A DNA stretch of 64,000 nt, taken from assembly GCF_009873495.1 (NCBI RefSeq), contig NZ_CP046703.1:4444501-4508500 (forward strand), read 5' to 3'. The notes beneath the pieces are model-generated. The model made no database searches, was not told the origin of the DNA, and worked only from the letters and a program-made list of their open reading frames with translations. The translations under genes and the position numbers were made by a program. Positions 21,591 through 30,685 of this stretch are shown here, piece by piece (the stretch's first letter is position 1; each line of letters begins with the position of its first letter). Origin of the DNA: Nostoc sp. ATCC 53789. Its GTDB lineage: Bacteria > Cyanobacteriota > Cyanobacteriia > Cyanobacteriales > Nostocaceae.

Positions 21591-21974
21591 ATGCCAACAA
21601 TACAGCAGCTAATACGTAATGAGCGCGAGCAAGCGCGTCAGAAAACCAAGTCCCCGGCTCTGAAACAATGCCCTCAACGTCGGGGAGTTTGTACCAGAGT
21701 ATACACGACCACACCCAAGAAGCCTAACTCAGCTCTACGCAAAGTAGCAAGAGTCAGACTGACATCTGGATTTGAAGTTACAGCTTACATTCCAGGTATT
21801 GGTCACAACTTACAAGAACACTCAGTTGTGATGATTCGTGGTGGTCGGGTTAAGGATCTACCAGGCGTGAGATACCACATTATCCGTGGCACCCTAGATA
21901 CAGCCGGAGTTAAAGACCGTAAACAAGGGCGTTCCAAGTATGGAACCAAGCGTCCGAAAGAAGCGAAAAAATAG
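21591..21974 (+). CDS. rpsL: 30S ribosomal protein S12
   Basis: S12 lines the decoding centre and helps control translational accuracy. The 127-residue protein is a standard length and carries [13 protein letters not shown] and the [13 protein letters not shown] tail. It opens the str operon (rpsL, rpsG, fusA, tuf, rpsJ). The next gene, rpsG, is unusually far away (528 bp), so some rpsL transcripts may end or be processed in the spacer. Confidence 0.98.
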   Translation: MPTIQQLIRNEREQARQKTKSPALKQCPQRRGVCTRVYTTTPKKPNSALRKVARVRLTSGFEVTAYIPGIGHNLQEHSVVMIRGGRVKDLPGVRYHIIRGTLDTAGVKDRKQGRSKYGTKRPKEAKK

Positions 21975-22502
21975 GATTAGGCGATTAATCGCACCCAACA
22001 CGGTTAATCGTCTATCTTACGAAGCGCCCAAGGACAAAAAACTATCAGGGTATGTGTTCTAAGAGCAGTTATGAAAGCTGCTCAGTCTGTTAAAAAAAAA
22101 TCAAGCAAGCTACACCTACACTAAGCGAGCAAGTGTAGAAGTTCTGAGGAGAATGCTGTAACCCACAGCAGAATTCTAATCTGGACATTAAGGTTTAGAA
22201 TCTTGTCACCTTAAGTATTTAATTGCAGGTAGCAAGTCAATGAATTTTAGATTTTAGATTTGCAATTTTGGATTGGTCGAACCCACAAGGGGATGAGGCT
22301 TACAGACTTTTGATTTTTTCCAATCCTTGTGGTCGGAACGTCTACCAAAAACTCTAATCCAAAATTGGCAGTCAATAGGTCAGCCTTGCTGCAACAGTCG
22401 AAAACAAAATTGAAAAAGTCTGAGGGTTGGGTTCCACAGCTTTTAGTTTCCGGTGTCTGATAGCATATAATTTCGTTGCCAATTCCGAATTAAAGGTGAA
22501 GT
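21975..22502 (+). other. Long structured spacer between rpsL and rpsG
   Basis: The spacer holds the palindrome GCGATTAATCGC at 21981-21992, a small hairpin with arms AGCAG and CTGCT near 22061-22081, a hairpin with arms GCTGT and ACAGC near 22155-22170, and a nested inverted repeat at 22242-22372. In the last, outer arms CAATTTTGGATT and AATCCAAAATTG enclose inner arms ACAAGGGGAT and AATCCTTGT. I see no gene. It could be a repeat element that has enlarged the operon spacer or a processing or attenuation site. Confidence 0.55.
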
Positions 22503-22973
22503 ATGTCTCGTCGTGGTGTTATTCAAAGGCGCCCAGTTCCGTCTGACTCTGTATATAACAGTCGCCTTGTGAGCATGATTATCAGGCGGATCATGCGTCA
22601 TGGCAAGAAATCACTTGCCGCACGAATTGTTTATGAAGCATTGAAAACTATTGAGGAACGCACTGGAAATGGTGCTTTAGAAACCTTTGAAAGAGCAGTG
22701 CGAAATGCCACACCTTTAGTAGAGGTGAAAGCTAGACGAGTAGGTGGAGCAACCTACCAAGTACCAATGGAAGTGCGTTCAGAACGGGGCACTACCTTAG
22801 CACTGCGTTGGTTAGTGCAATATTCCCGGTCTAGACCAGGCCGGACAATGGCAAGCAAATTGGCAAATGAGTTAATGGATGCTGCTAACGAAACTGGCAA
22901 TGCGATTCGGAAACGCGAAGAAACGCACCGGATGGCGGAAGCTAACAAAGCATTTGCCCACTATCGTTATTAA
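22503..22973 (+). CDS. rpsG: 30S ribosomal protein S7
   Basis: S7 nucleates folding of the 3' major domain of 16S rRNA and contacts tRNA at the E site. The 156-residue protein starts [10 protein letters not shown] and has the family blocks [15 protein letters not shown] and [30 protein letters not shown] just upstream is a reasonable ribosome binding site. It is followed by fusA after 138 bp. Confidence 0.98.
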   Translation: MSRRGVIQRRPVPSDSVYNSRLVSMIIRRIMRHGKKSLAARIVYEALKTIEERTGNGALETFERAVRNATPLVEVKARRVGGATYQVPMEVRSERGTTLALRWLVQYSRSRPGRTMASKLANELMDAANETGNAIRKREETHRMAEANKAFAHYRY

Positions 22974-23111
22974 GTAGAAAAGCGATATATCGCCTTGCCG
23001 AAGCGGTATATCGTGGATTTACAAAAAGAAGACGGTTTTCCGTAAAAGTATAGAATCTTAACAAAGAGTAATATACAAGATATCATGAGGCAAAAACTAT
23101 AGGAGGTAGCT

Positions 23112-25190
23112 GTGGCACGCACGATCCCGCTAGAGAAAGTACGCAACATTGGTATTGCGGCGCATATAGATGCGGGCAAAACAACAACAACAGAGAGAAT
23201 ATTATTTTACTCTGGGATAATTCATAAAATTGGCGAAGTTCATGAAGGAACTGCCGTCACAGACTGGATGGAGCAAGAGCGGGAACGGGGAATTACCATT
23301 ACTGCTGCTGCTATTAGTACCAGTTGGAAAGATCATCAAATTAACATTATCGATACTCCAGGTCACGTAGACTTCACAATTGAAGTTGAGCGTTCCATGC
23401 GCGTGTTGGATGGTGTAATCGCAGTATTTTGTTCTGTGGGCGGCGTGCAACCGCAGTCTGAGACAGTGTGGCGACAAGCAGAACGCTACAAAGTTCCTCG
23501 GATAGCCTTTATCAACAAGATGGATCGCACCGGAGCGAACTTTTATAAAGTTCACGAGCAAATCCGCGATCGCCTGCGGGCAAATGCGATCGCCATTCAA
23601 CTACCAATTGGTAGTGAAAATGACTTCCAAGGTATCGTTGACCTAGTACGGCAACGTGCGTATATTTACGCCAACGACCAAGGAACCGATATCCAGGAAA
23701 CCGATATCCCGGAAGAATTGCAAGCGCAGGTAGACGAATTCCGCACTAAGCTCATAGAAGCTGCGGCAGAAACCGATGATGCTCTGATGGCTAAGTACTT
23801 CGAGGGCGAAGAACTTACAGAACAGGAAATTAGGACTGCTCTGCGTAAAGGCACAATTGCGGGGACAATTGTACCAGTACTTTGCGGTTCAGCATTCAAA
23901 AACAAAGGCGTGCAGTTGATGCTGGATGCCGTTGTAGATTACCTGCCAGCGCCAAGTGAAGTACCGCCAATTCAAGGCTTACTGCCCAATGGCGATACTA
24001 TTGAGCGGCGGGCTGATGACAACGAACCCTTAGCAGCTCTGGCATTCAAGATTATGGCTGACCCTTACGGTCGCCTGACATTTGTTCGCGTTTATTCTGG
24101 TGTCCTAAAAAAGGGCAGCTACGTTCTCAACGCTAGTAAGAATAAAAAAGAACGGATTTCCCGCTTAGTCCTCATGAAGGCAGACGATCGGCAAGATGTC
24201 GATGAACTGCGAGCAGGTGATTTGGGAGCAGCTCTGGGTTTGAAAGACACCTTAACAGGTGACACGCTCTGTGATGATGGATCGCCAGTAATTCTGGAAT
24301 CCCTATTCATTCCTGAGCCTGTGATCTCGGTGGCGGTTGAACCCAAAACCAAGAACGATATGGACAAATTGTCCAAAGCTCTGCAATCTCTCTCAGAAGA
24401 AGACCCCACCTTCCGTGTTCGCGTCGATCCCGAAACAAATCAGACCGTGATCGCAGGAATGGGAGAGCTACACCTAGAAATTCTAGTAGACCGGATGTTA
24501 CGAGAATTCAAGGTGGAAGCGAATGTAGGTGCGCCACAAGTAGCTTACCGAGAAACAATTCGGAAAGCTGTGAACAAAGTTGAGGGCAAATTCATCCGCC
24601 AAAGTGGTGGTAAAGGTCAATATGGTCACGTTGTGATCAATTTGGAGCCTGGAGAACCCGGTACTGGCTTTGAATTCGTTTCCAAAATTGCTGGCGGTAC
24701 AGTACCTAAAGAGTACGTTGGCCCCGCAGAACAAGGGATGAAAGAAAGCTGTGAATCCGGTGTTCTAGCTGGATATCCTTTGATTGACGTTAAAGCGACA
24801 CTAATTGATGGGTCATACCATGATGTAGACTCTTCAGAAATGGCTTTCAAAATCGCTGGCTCAATGGCGATGAAAGAGGCTGTGCTGAAAGCTTCACCTG
24901 TCATCTTAGAACCTATGATGAAAGTTGAAGTTGAAGTTCCTGAAGACTATATGGGGAACGTGATTGGCGACCTCAACACCCGCCGAGGGCAGATTGAAAG
25001 CCAAAGCACCGAAAAGGGACTCGCTAAGGTAACATCCAAAGTTCCACTGGCGAGTATGTTTGGCTACGCCACTGATATCCGGTCAAAAACGCAAGGTCGG
25101 GGTACCTTCACGATGGAGTTCAGCCACTACGAAGAGGTGCCTCGCAGCGTAGCTGAAACTATCATTGCAAAAAGCAAAGGGAACGCTTAG
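23112..25190 (+). CDS. fusA: Elongation factor G
   Basis: EF-G is the GTPase that moves mRNA and tRNAs through the ribosome after peptide transfer. It has the G1 loop AHIDAGKTT, the switch II segment DTPGHVDF, and NKMDRTGA for guanine recognition, followed by domains II to V in normal order over 692 residues. Translation starts at GTG 23112, fixed by an AGGAGG Shine-Dalgarno at 23101-23106. It lies 23 bp upstream of tuf, so the two are co-transcribed. Confidence 0.98.
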   Translation: MARTIPLEKVRNIGIAAHIDAGKTTTTERILFYSGIIHKIGEVHEGTAVTDWMEQERERGITITAAAISTSWKDHQINIIDTPGHVDFTIEVERSMRVLDGVIAVFCSVGGVQPQSETVWRQAERYKVPRIAFINKMDRTGANFYKVHEQIRDRLRANAIAIQLPIGSENDFQGIVDLVRQRAYIYANDQGTDIQETDIPEELQAQVDEFRTKLIEAAAETDDALMAKYFEGEELTEQEIRTALRKGTIAGTIVPVLCGSAFKNKGVQLMLDAVVDYLPAPSEVPPIQGLLPNGDTIERRADDNEPLAALAFKIMADPYGRLTFVRVYSGVLKKGSYVLNASKNKKERISRLVLMKADDRQDVDELRAGDLGAALGLKDTLTGDTLCDDGSPVILESLFIPEPVISVAVEPKTKNDMDKLSKALQSLSEEDPTFRVRVDPETNQTVIAGMGELHLEILVDRMLREFKVEANVGAPQVAYRETIRKAVNKVEGKFIRQSGGKGQYGHVVINLEPGEPGTGFEFVSKIAGGTVPKEYVGPAEQGMKESCESGVLAGYPLIDVKATLIDGSYHDVDSSEMAFKIAGSMAMKEAVLKASPVILEPMMKVEVEVPEDYMGNVIGDLNTRRGQIESQSTEKGLAKVTSKVPLASMFGYATDIRSKTQGRGTFTMEFSHYEEVPRSVAETIIAKSKGNA

Positions 25191-25213
25191 TTAAAATAAG
25201 GAAATGAGCATTC

Positions 25214-26443
25214 ATGGCACGCGCAAAGTTTGAAAGAAATAAGCCCCACATCAATATCGGTACAGTTGGCCACGTTGACCACGGTAAAACTACCTTGACA
25301 GCAGCCATTACCATGACCTTGGCAGCTATGGGTCAGGCTGTAGCTAAGGGCTACGACCAAATTGATAATGCCCCAGAAGAAAAGGCACGGGGTATTACCA
25401 TTAATACCGCTCACGTAGAGTATGAGACTGCAAGTCGGCACTATGCTCACGTAGACTGTCCAGGACACGCTGACTATGTGAAGAACATGATCACCGGTGC
25501 TGCCCAAATGGACGGAGGTATCCTCGTAGTTGCTGCTACCGATGGCCCTATGCCCCAAACCCGCGAACACATCCTGTTAGCAAAACAGGTAGGCGTTCCC
25601 AGTCTAGTTGTCTTCTTGAACAAAGAAGATTTGATGGATGACCCAGAACTCTTGGAACTAGTAGAACTAGAACTGAGAGAACTGCTTTCCAGCTACGATT
25701 TCCCTGGTGACGACATCCCCATTATCAAAGGATCTGGTCTGCAAGCTCTAGAAGCAATGACCAAAAATCCTAAGACCCAACGCGGTGAAAATCCTTGGGT
25801 AGACAAAATCTACGAATTGATGGATGCTGTAGATTCTTACATCCCCACTCCTGAGCGGGATGTTGATAAACCCTTCCTGATGGCTGTAGAAGACGTGTTC
25901 TCAATTACAGGTCGTGGTACTGTCGCCACCGGTCGGATTGAGCGGGGTGTAGTCAAAGTTGGCGATAACGTTGAACTAGTGGGTATCAGAGATACTCGCG
26001 CCACTACCGTAACTGGGATTGAGATGTTCAAGAAGAGTCTCGACCAAGGTATGGCTGGGGATAACGCTGGTGTACTACTCCGGGGTATCCAGAAGGCTGA
26101 TATTGAACGGGGTATGGTCATCGCCAAACCTGGTTCGATTAAACCTCACAATGAATTTGAAGGTGAGGTGTATGTCTTAACAGAAAAAGAAGGTGGTCGT
26201 AAGACTCCATTTTTCGCTGGCTACCGTCCACAGTTCTACGTGCGGACAACTGATGTAACTGGTACCATCAAAGCCTACACCTCCGATGAAGGCAAAGAAG
26301 TAGAAATGGTGATGCCAGGCGATCGCATCAAGATGACAGTAGAATTGATCAACGCGATCGCGATTGAACAAGGAATGCGCTTCGCTATCCGCGAAGGTGG
26401 ACGTACCATCGGTGCTGGTGTCGTCTCCAAAATCATCAAGTAG
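25214..26443 (+). CDS. tuf: Elongation factor Tu
   Basis: EF-Tu carries aminoacyl-tRNA to the ribosome in its GTP form. The 409-residue protein has the G1 loop [21 protein letters not shown] and the SAL-like GSGLQAL motif, then the two beta-barrel domains. The effector region [14 protein letters not shown] is complete. It sits between fusA and rpsJ in the str operon. A perfect 15-bp hairpin follows the stop codon and may set its high expression apart from rpsJ. Confidence 0.98.
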   Translation: MARAKFERNKPHINIGTVGHVDHGKTTLTAAITMTLAAMGQAVAKGYDQIDNAPEEKARGITINTAHVEYETASRHYAHVDCPGHADYVKNMITGAAQMDGGILVVAATDGPMPQTREHILLAKQVGVPSLVVFLNKEDLMDDPELLELVELELRELLSSYDFPGDDIPIIKGSGLQALEAMTKNPKTQRGENPWVDKIYELMDAVDSYIPTPERDVDKPFLMAVEDVFSITGRGTVATGRIERGVVKVGDNVELVGIRDTRATTVTGIEMFKKSLDQGMAGDNAGVLLRGIQKADIERGMVIAKPGSIKPHNEFEGEVYVLTEKEGGRKTPFFAGYRPQFYVRTTDVTGTIKAYTSDEGKEVEMVMPGDRIKMTVELINAIAIEQGMRFAIREGGRTIGAGVVSKIIK

Positions 26444-26461
26444 CACCTTTTTGCTCATAAC

Positions 26462-26499
26462 AAAGGAGCAGAGATGGTATGATTCATCTCTGCTCCTTT
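26462..26499 (+). terminator. Strong hairpin between tuf and rpsJ
   Basis: Arms AAAGGAGCAGAGATG and CATCTCTGCTCCTTT form a perfect 15-bp stem with an 8-base loop, starting 18 bases after the tuf stop. A pyrimidine-rich tract (CTCTTCCCTCT) rather than a pure T-run follows. It may be a partial terminator, a 3' stabilising structure for the tuf message or a processing site. Inverted GGTTACAG-like repeats follow up to about 26585. Confidence 0.75.
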
Positions 26500-26622
26500 C
26501 TCTTCCCTCTATAAATAAGGTAATAGGTTACAGGGGACAAGTAATAGTTTTCTGTAACCTTTACCCTGTAACCTTTAACCTGTAAATAATCCCCTAATTA
26601 CGCAGAACCTGGAAAATTAAAG

Positions 26623-26940
26623 ATGGCAACTCTACAGCAGCAGAAAATTAGAATTCGCTTACAGGCTTTTGACCGACGCTTATTAGATACATCTTGCGAG
26701 AAGATTGTAGATACAGCTAACCGCACCAACGCTACAGCCATAGGCCCAATTCCTTTACCCACAAAACGCCGGATCTATTGTGTGCTGCGATCGCCTCACG
26801 TAGATAAAGATTCACGGGAACACTTTGAAACCCGTACCCATCGCCGGATTATTGACATTTACCAGCCCTCTTCTAAGACTATAGATGCCCTGATGAAATT
26901 GGATCTACCATCGGGTGTGGATATTGAAGTAAAACTTTAA
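26623..26940 (+). CDS. rpsJ: 30S ribosomal protein S10 (NusE)
   Basis: S10 is a 30S head protein and, as NusE, links ribosomes and antitermination complexes to RNA polymerase. The 105-residue protein has [14 protein letters not shown] at the start, the [28 protein letters not shown] block and the VDIEVKL end. As in many cyanobacteria it closes the str operon instead of opening the S10 operon. Confidence 0.98.
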   Translation: MATLQQQKIRIRLQAFDRRLLDTSCEKIVDTANRTNATAIGPIPLPTKRRIYCVLRSPHVDKDSREHFETRTHRRIIDIYQPSSKTIDALMKLDLPSGVDIEVKL

Positions 26941-26942
26941 TT

Positions 26943-26994
26943 TAGTCATTAGTCATTGGTCATTTGTCATTAGCAAAGGACAAATGACAAATGA
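26943..26994. repeat. TCATTAGTCATT / ACAAATGACAAATGA intergenic repeat
   Basis: After rpsJ, heptad-like units (TAGTCAT, TGGTCAT, TTGTCAT) run into inverse units (ACAAATGACAAATGA), so the stretch can fold on itself. It belongs to the same family as the copy inside glsF and the partial copy after clpS. Confidence 0.7.
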
Positions 26995-27015
26995 TATTAG
27001 TATTAATTTTTACAT

Positions 27016-27045
27016 AGCCCTGAAGAAATATATCTCAGGGCTTTT
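27016..27045 (+). terminator. Intrinsic terminator of the str operon
   Basis: Arms AGCCCTGA and TCAGGGCT pair around an 11-base loop and lead into TTTTATTT. Its place about 75 bases after the rpsJ stop makes it the likely end of the operon. Confidence 0.8.
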
Positions 27046-27138
27046 ATTTAGCTAGGAAACAAATGATAGAATATAGACAAAATACGGGAAAAGCAGAGAA
27101 AAAGAAATTTTAAAGATTAAGTTTATACCAAGGTAACA

Positions 27139-27786
27139 ATGACATCATCTTCTAAAATTGCAGTTCGTGAACTACCTCTGTTCCCGTTACCCGAAGTAGT
27201 TCTGTTTCCTACTAGACCATTACCTTTACACATCTTTGAATTTCGCTACCGAATCATGATGAACACGATTTTGGAGAGCGATCGCAGATTCGGTGTTTTG
27301 ATGTTCGATCCAGTCAAAGGTACAATTGCAAACACTGGTTGTTGTGCAGAAATTGTTCATCACCAACGGCTGCCAGATGATCGAATCAAGATGTTGACAT
27401 TAGGGCAGCAAAGATTTCGTGTATTAGAGTATGTTCGTGAAAAGCCATATCGCGTTGGCTTAGTTGAGTGGATTGAAGACCAACCACCAACTAAAGATTT
27501 ACATCCTTTGTCAACTGAGGTAGAACAACTACTGCGAGATGTTGTGCGTCTATCAGGTAAATTAACCGAACAAAATATCGAATTGCCAGAAGATTTGCCC
27601 GATCTACCAACAGAACTATCTTATTGGGTAGCCAGTAATCTTTACGGTGTCGCCGCAGAGCAACAGTTATTGCTAGAAATGCAAGATACTGCAACTCGTC
27701 TAGAGCGAGAAGCAGAAATTTTAACTTCTACTCGTAATCATTTGGCAGCTCGTGCTGTTCTCAAAGACACCTTTAATGAAAAGTGA
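27139..27786 (+). CDS. Lon substrate-binding (N-terminal) domain protein
   Basis: The 215-residue protein is a stand-alone version of the N-terminal domain of Lon protease, with the signature LPLFPLPEVVLFPTRPLPLHIFEFRYR at the start, followed by the beta-rich core and a helical C terminus. The AAA+ and protease domains are absent and no follow-on gene supplies them. Such proteins may bind unfolded substrates or act as adaptors; the partner is unknown. It has its own promoter space after the str operon terminator. Confidence 0.87.
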   Translation: MTSSSKIAVRELPLFPLPEVVLFPTRPLPLHIFEFRYRIMMNTILESDRRFGVLMFDPVKGTIANTGCCAEIVHHQRLPDDRIKMLTLGQQRFRVLEYVREKPYRVGLVEWIEDQPPTKDLHPLSTEVEQLLRDVVRLSGKLTEQNIELPEDLPDLPTELSYWVASNLYGVAAEQQLLLEMQDTATRLEREAEILTSTRNHLAARAVLKDTFNEK

Positions 27787-27876
27787 GGAGTGAGGAGTTT
27801 AGGAGTTAGGAAAAATAGCAAAAAATACAAGATCGACAACTTATTTTATATTCCCTAACTGATAACTCCTAACTTC

Positions 27877-28752
27877 TCAAGTAAAAGCGCCGATCGGCAA
27901 AACATTGTAAGCGCCAATAATTTTTAAAATCTCTGTGTGAATAGTTAATTCTGCTAAAGCAGATTGCATTTGTGCTTCCTTGACATCTGCTTCTAAATCC
28001 ATGAAAAACAAATATTCGCCTAGCGATCGCTTCGTCGGACGAGATTCAATCCGGCTGAGGTTAATTCCTAGTTGAGCAAAGATTTGCAAAGGTTTGACTA
28101 ATGCTCCAGGTGTGTTAGCAGGCATACTAAAAGCTAGCGATGTGTGACTAGTAGGAACTTTTGATGTCTGGTATCCAGCATCTGCTTCACCCTGACTTAC
28201 TACCCAAAAACGAGTACAGTTTTCTGGATAGTCGTTAATACCAGTGGCAAGTATCGGCAGGTTGTAGAGTTGAGCTGCTCTACTAGAAGCGATCGCTGCT
28301 GTTGTTGTCTCTTGCTCCAATCGCTGTAGTGCTTCGGTTGTAGAATTCCTGGGAATAATCTGTACAGTCGGGAGAAACCGCTCTAACCATCCCTGACATT
28401 GTGCCAAAGCTTGCGGGTGAGAGTAAACAGTTTTAATCTTATCTAAGCCAGAGGCGCAGGAAATTAAGGTATGGACAATGGGTAATACCAAAGCCAACTG
28501 AATTCGCAAGCTGTCTAACTGCCACAGTGTATCCAGTGTTGTGGTAACACTCCCTTCAATAGAATTTTCTACTGGCACAACAGCCAGGTGAGCTTGACCA
28601 TCAGCAACGGCGTGCAGTGACTGTGAGATGGTGGGATAGGGAGATAAGGTAGCTTTATCTCCCGTACTTTTAGTCAACCAGTTGACATACAGAACAGCTG
28701 CTTGTTCTGCGTAAGTGCCGGGAGGCCCTAAATGTGCGATCGATAGAGTCAT
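27877..28752 (-). CDS. pheA: Prephenate dehydratase
   Basis: The enzyme converts prephenate to phenylpyruvate in phenylalanine synthesis. The 291-residue protein has the prephenate dehydratase domain first (HLGPPGTYAEQAA, the VPVENSIEGSV box, CTRFWVVS with the catalytic Thr-Arg-Phe), then an ACT regulatory domain from about residue 200 with ESRPTKRSLGEYLFF, which binds phenylalanine for feedback inhibition. No chorismate mutase domain is fused, as usual in cyanobacteria. Confidence 0.95.
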   Translation of the reverse strand: MTLSIAHLGPPGTYAEQAAVLYVNWLTKSTGDKATLSPYPTISQSLHAVADGQAHLAVVPVENSIEGSVTTTLDTLWQLDSLRIQLALVLPIVHTLISCASGLDKIKTVYSHPQALAQCQGWLERFLPTVQIIPRNSTTEALQRLEQETTTAAIASSRAAQLYNLPILATGINDYPENCTRFWVVSQGEADAGYQTSKVPTSHTSLAFSMPANTPGALVKPLQIFAQLGINLSRIESRPTKRSLGEYLFFMDLEADVKEAQMQSALAELTIHTEILKIIGAYNVLPIGAFT

Positions 28753-29050
28753 GCCTTTAGCCTTGAGTTGTGAGTTTAATATGTAAACAGAGATTATGAT
28801 ATTTTGGATTCGGCAAATATATTCAATATTTACTATTAGTAAAAACTGTTATTTATAAAATTTACCCACTAAACGAATAGTCCTAAATATGTATTTAGGA
28901 AAACAAATTATGAAAACTAGCCTTCTACCAGATAGATTTTCTGGCAGTTTTTTTGGCGAAATTGCTCTGAAATCTTCAGAGCAATTATGTTAGTTTTTCA
29001 CCAAATAAAAATTCACATTCTTTACTTTGTGTCAAGAGTTAAATCCTAAT
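28753..29050. other. AT-rich intergenic region left of the MITE-like element
   Basis: This is the pheA promoter side, AT-rich without a gene. A hairpin-like inverted repeat (TACCAGATAGATTTTCTGGCAG near 28926, and CTCTGAAATCTTCAGAG at 28973-28983) is present. Bases 29042-29050 are AATCCTAAT, the left copy of a target-site duplication. Confidence 0.5.
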
Positions 29051-29262
29051 TTTAGCCCTTTCAAGGTAACTCGTAAAATCTCTTATTTTTTCTCAGCGCT
29101 GCGCCAGTTGCTACAAGTCGGGGAACCCGCCCAACGCACTGGCTTCTCTGTGCCTCTGCGGTTGGAAAGTATTTTTTTTAACCAGAGCGACGCAGATGGC
29201 ACAGAGTCCAGAGTTTAAAGAGGAATTTATTGACCAAAATTTTTACCCACCTTGAAAGGGCT
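29051..29262. mobile_element. MITE-like element with terminal inverted repeats and 9-bp target duplication
   Basis: The 212-bp element begins TTTAGCCCTTTCAAGGT and ends ACCTTGAAAGGGCT, so 14 bp at the ends are exact inverted repeats. It is flanked by the direct repeat AATCCTAAT at 29042-29050 and 29263-29271, which fits a target duplication made on insertion. It encodes no transposase. The interior (TCTTATTTTTTCTCAGCG, CTGTGCCTCTGCGG, AAAGAGGAATTTATTG) matches the remnant at 61991-62134. A further 45-bp repeat is nested at 29099-29143. Confidence 0.8.
29099..29143. repeat. 45-bp repeat nested in the MITE-like element
   Basis: Compared with the copy at 61991, this element has 45 extra bases between TCTCAGCG and TTCTCTGTGCC. 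The extra piece carries inverted GCCAGT / ACTGGC ends and an AAGTCGGGGAACCCG core. Part of it, AACGCACTGGC, is shared with the repeat at 1723-1800. Confidence 0.7.
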
Positions 29263-29424
29263 AATCCTAATCTATATTTCTTGAACTAAAGATAGTAATG
29301 AGCGTACCAAATTTTTGCTAATGCTGTATAGCTGATAAGCAACGATAATTTTGTACTTTTCTAATAATCAAATTTAAGTTGTTAAAAAATATTAAAATTA
29401 AGAGACAGATATTTTTATCCGCTC

Positions 29425-30012
29425 ATGGCTACCCGGTTTACTGCCTCCCAATCGGTTGAAATCGCTGTTCCAGAGCAGCCTATTCACATTCAGCACTACT
29501 TGCGTCAGCCTCAACGTCTGGTTAAGGCTTTGGCTGACAACACCCGAACTCAGCAGCTTTCTGAGGAAGTATTTCGCTTGAAAATGCGTCCGCTCACTTT
29601 TATGTCATTAAGCATTCAACCGACTGTAGACATGAGAGTTTGGGCAGAATCAAATGGAATAATTTATTTGCGATCGCTAGGCTGTGAAATCCTGGGTTTC
29701 GAGTATATTAACCAGCGCTTTGCCCTTAATTTAAAAGGGCATTTGTCTCCCAAAGAGTTTAGCACTGGCACTCGTCTGCAAGGAAGGGCTGATTTAGAAG
29801 TGCTGGTGGATTTACCACCGCCATTTTCCTTTACTCCTAAGCCAATTTTAGAAGCTACTGGTAATGGTTTGCTCAAAAGCGTGCTGTTGTCGGTTAAGCA
29901 AAGGTTATTAAATCAACTTTTGACTGATTATCGCTACTGGGTGATATCACAAACTAAAGATAGAAGACTTGACAGTGACAGTACCGAATTGCCAATCTTG
30001 AATGCTGAGTAA
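29425..30012 (+). CDS. DUF1997 family protein
   Basis: This 195-residue protein belongs to a family common to cyanobacteria and plant plastids. The N-terminal part has PIHIQHYLRQPQRLVKAL, the middle is beta-rich with LGCEILGFEYINQRF, and the C terminus is helical (VLLSVKQRLLNQLLTDYRYW). The fold may resemble lipid-binding START-like proteins, but I cannot show this from the sequence. No signal peptide or membrane helix is visible. It is convergent with rnhB, with 8 bp between the stop codons. Confidence 0.75.
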   Translation: MATRFTASQSVEIAVPEQPIHIQHYLRQPQRLVKALADNTRTQQLSEEVFRLKMRPLTFMSLSIQPTVDMRVWAESNGIIYLRSLGCEILGFEYINQRFALNLKGHLSPKEFSTGTRLQGRADLEVLVDLPPPFSFTPKPILEATGNGLLKSVLLSVKQRLLNQLLTDYRYWVISQTKDRRLDSDSTELPILNAE

Positions 30013-30020
30013 TCATTTAA

Positions 30021-30677
30021 TCACTCAGCGTTCAGTACTTTGATTTGGCAAGGACGAAAAGACTGACGATGTAGGGGCGATGGCCCATATTGTTGCAGAG
30101 CCAGCAAATGACGTTGACTACCATAGCCCTTGTTACGCTCTAGGTTGTACATAGGGTATTTCAATGCTAGACGCAGTACCAAATCATCACGCCAAACCTT
30201 GGCAACAATACTAGCAGAGGCAATAGCGAGCGATCGCTCATCTCCCTTAATTATTGTTTGTTGTGGCAATAGCAAGTCTTTGATTGACTGATTGCCATCA
30301 ACCAAGCAGATTGCAGGCTGTACCTTTAACTTCAGTACAGCCCGCTTCATTGCTAATAGTGTCGCTTGCAAAATATTTATCTTGTCAATTTCGGCAGTAG
30401 AAGCAAACCCAATTTTCCAGTCTATAGCCAGCCCACAAATTTGCTGTGCTAGCTGAGTTCTCCGAGAACTAGACAACTTTTTACTGTCTTTAATTTTAGC
30501 TGCCATCAGTATTGGCAAAGCATGATCTGGTAGGATCACTGCTGCCGCCACCACCGGGCCAAATAGAGCGCCTCGCCCTACTTCATCCACACCTGCAACC
30601 AATCCTGGAATCCCTGACAAGGTAGAAAACTCCAGCCAATTGGATTGTTCCAAGGGCGTTGGTGATGTTTCTACCAT
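30021..30677 (-). CDS. rnhB: Ribonuclease HII
   Basis: RNase HII cuts RNA in RNA/DNA hybrids and removes single ribonucleotides from DNA. The 218-residue protein has the signature VDEVGRGALFGPVVAAAV, with the first two catalytic acids, and the later ICLVDG and SLAIASASIVAKVWRDD blocks that supply the others. It lies 8 bp downstream of rne, so the two ribonucleases form one operon, an order I know from other cyanobacteria. Confidence 0.95.
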   Translation of the reverse strand: MVETSPTPLEQSNWLEFSTLSGIPGLVAGVDEVGRGALFGPVVAAAVILPDHALPILMAAKIKDSKKLSSSRRTQLAQQICGLAIDWKIGFASTAEIDKINILQATLLAMKRAVLKLKVQPAICLVDGNQSIKDLLLPQQTIIKGDERSLAIASASIVAKVWRDDLVLRLALKYPMYNLERNKGYGSQRHLLALQQYGPSPLHRQSFRPCQIKVLNAE

Positions 30678-30685
30678 AAAGCAAA

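Noticed and set aside
22270-22330. tRNA-like GTTCGACC block on the minus strand
   Set aside because: No acceptor, D or anticodon arms fit around it; it belongs to the nested repeat element.
23202-25570. Minus-strand frames of 78-132 codons opposite fusA and tuf
   Set aside because: They lie fully opposite conserved translation-factor genes and show no own features.
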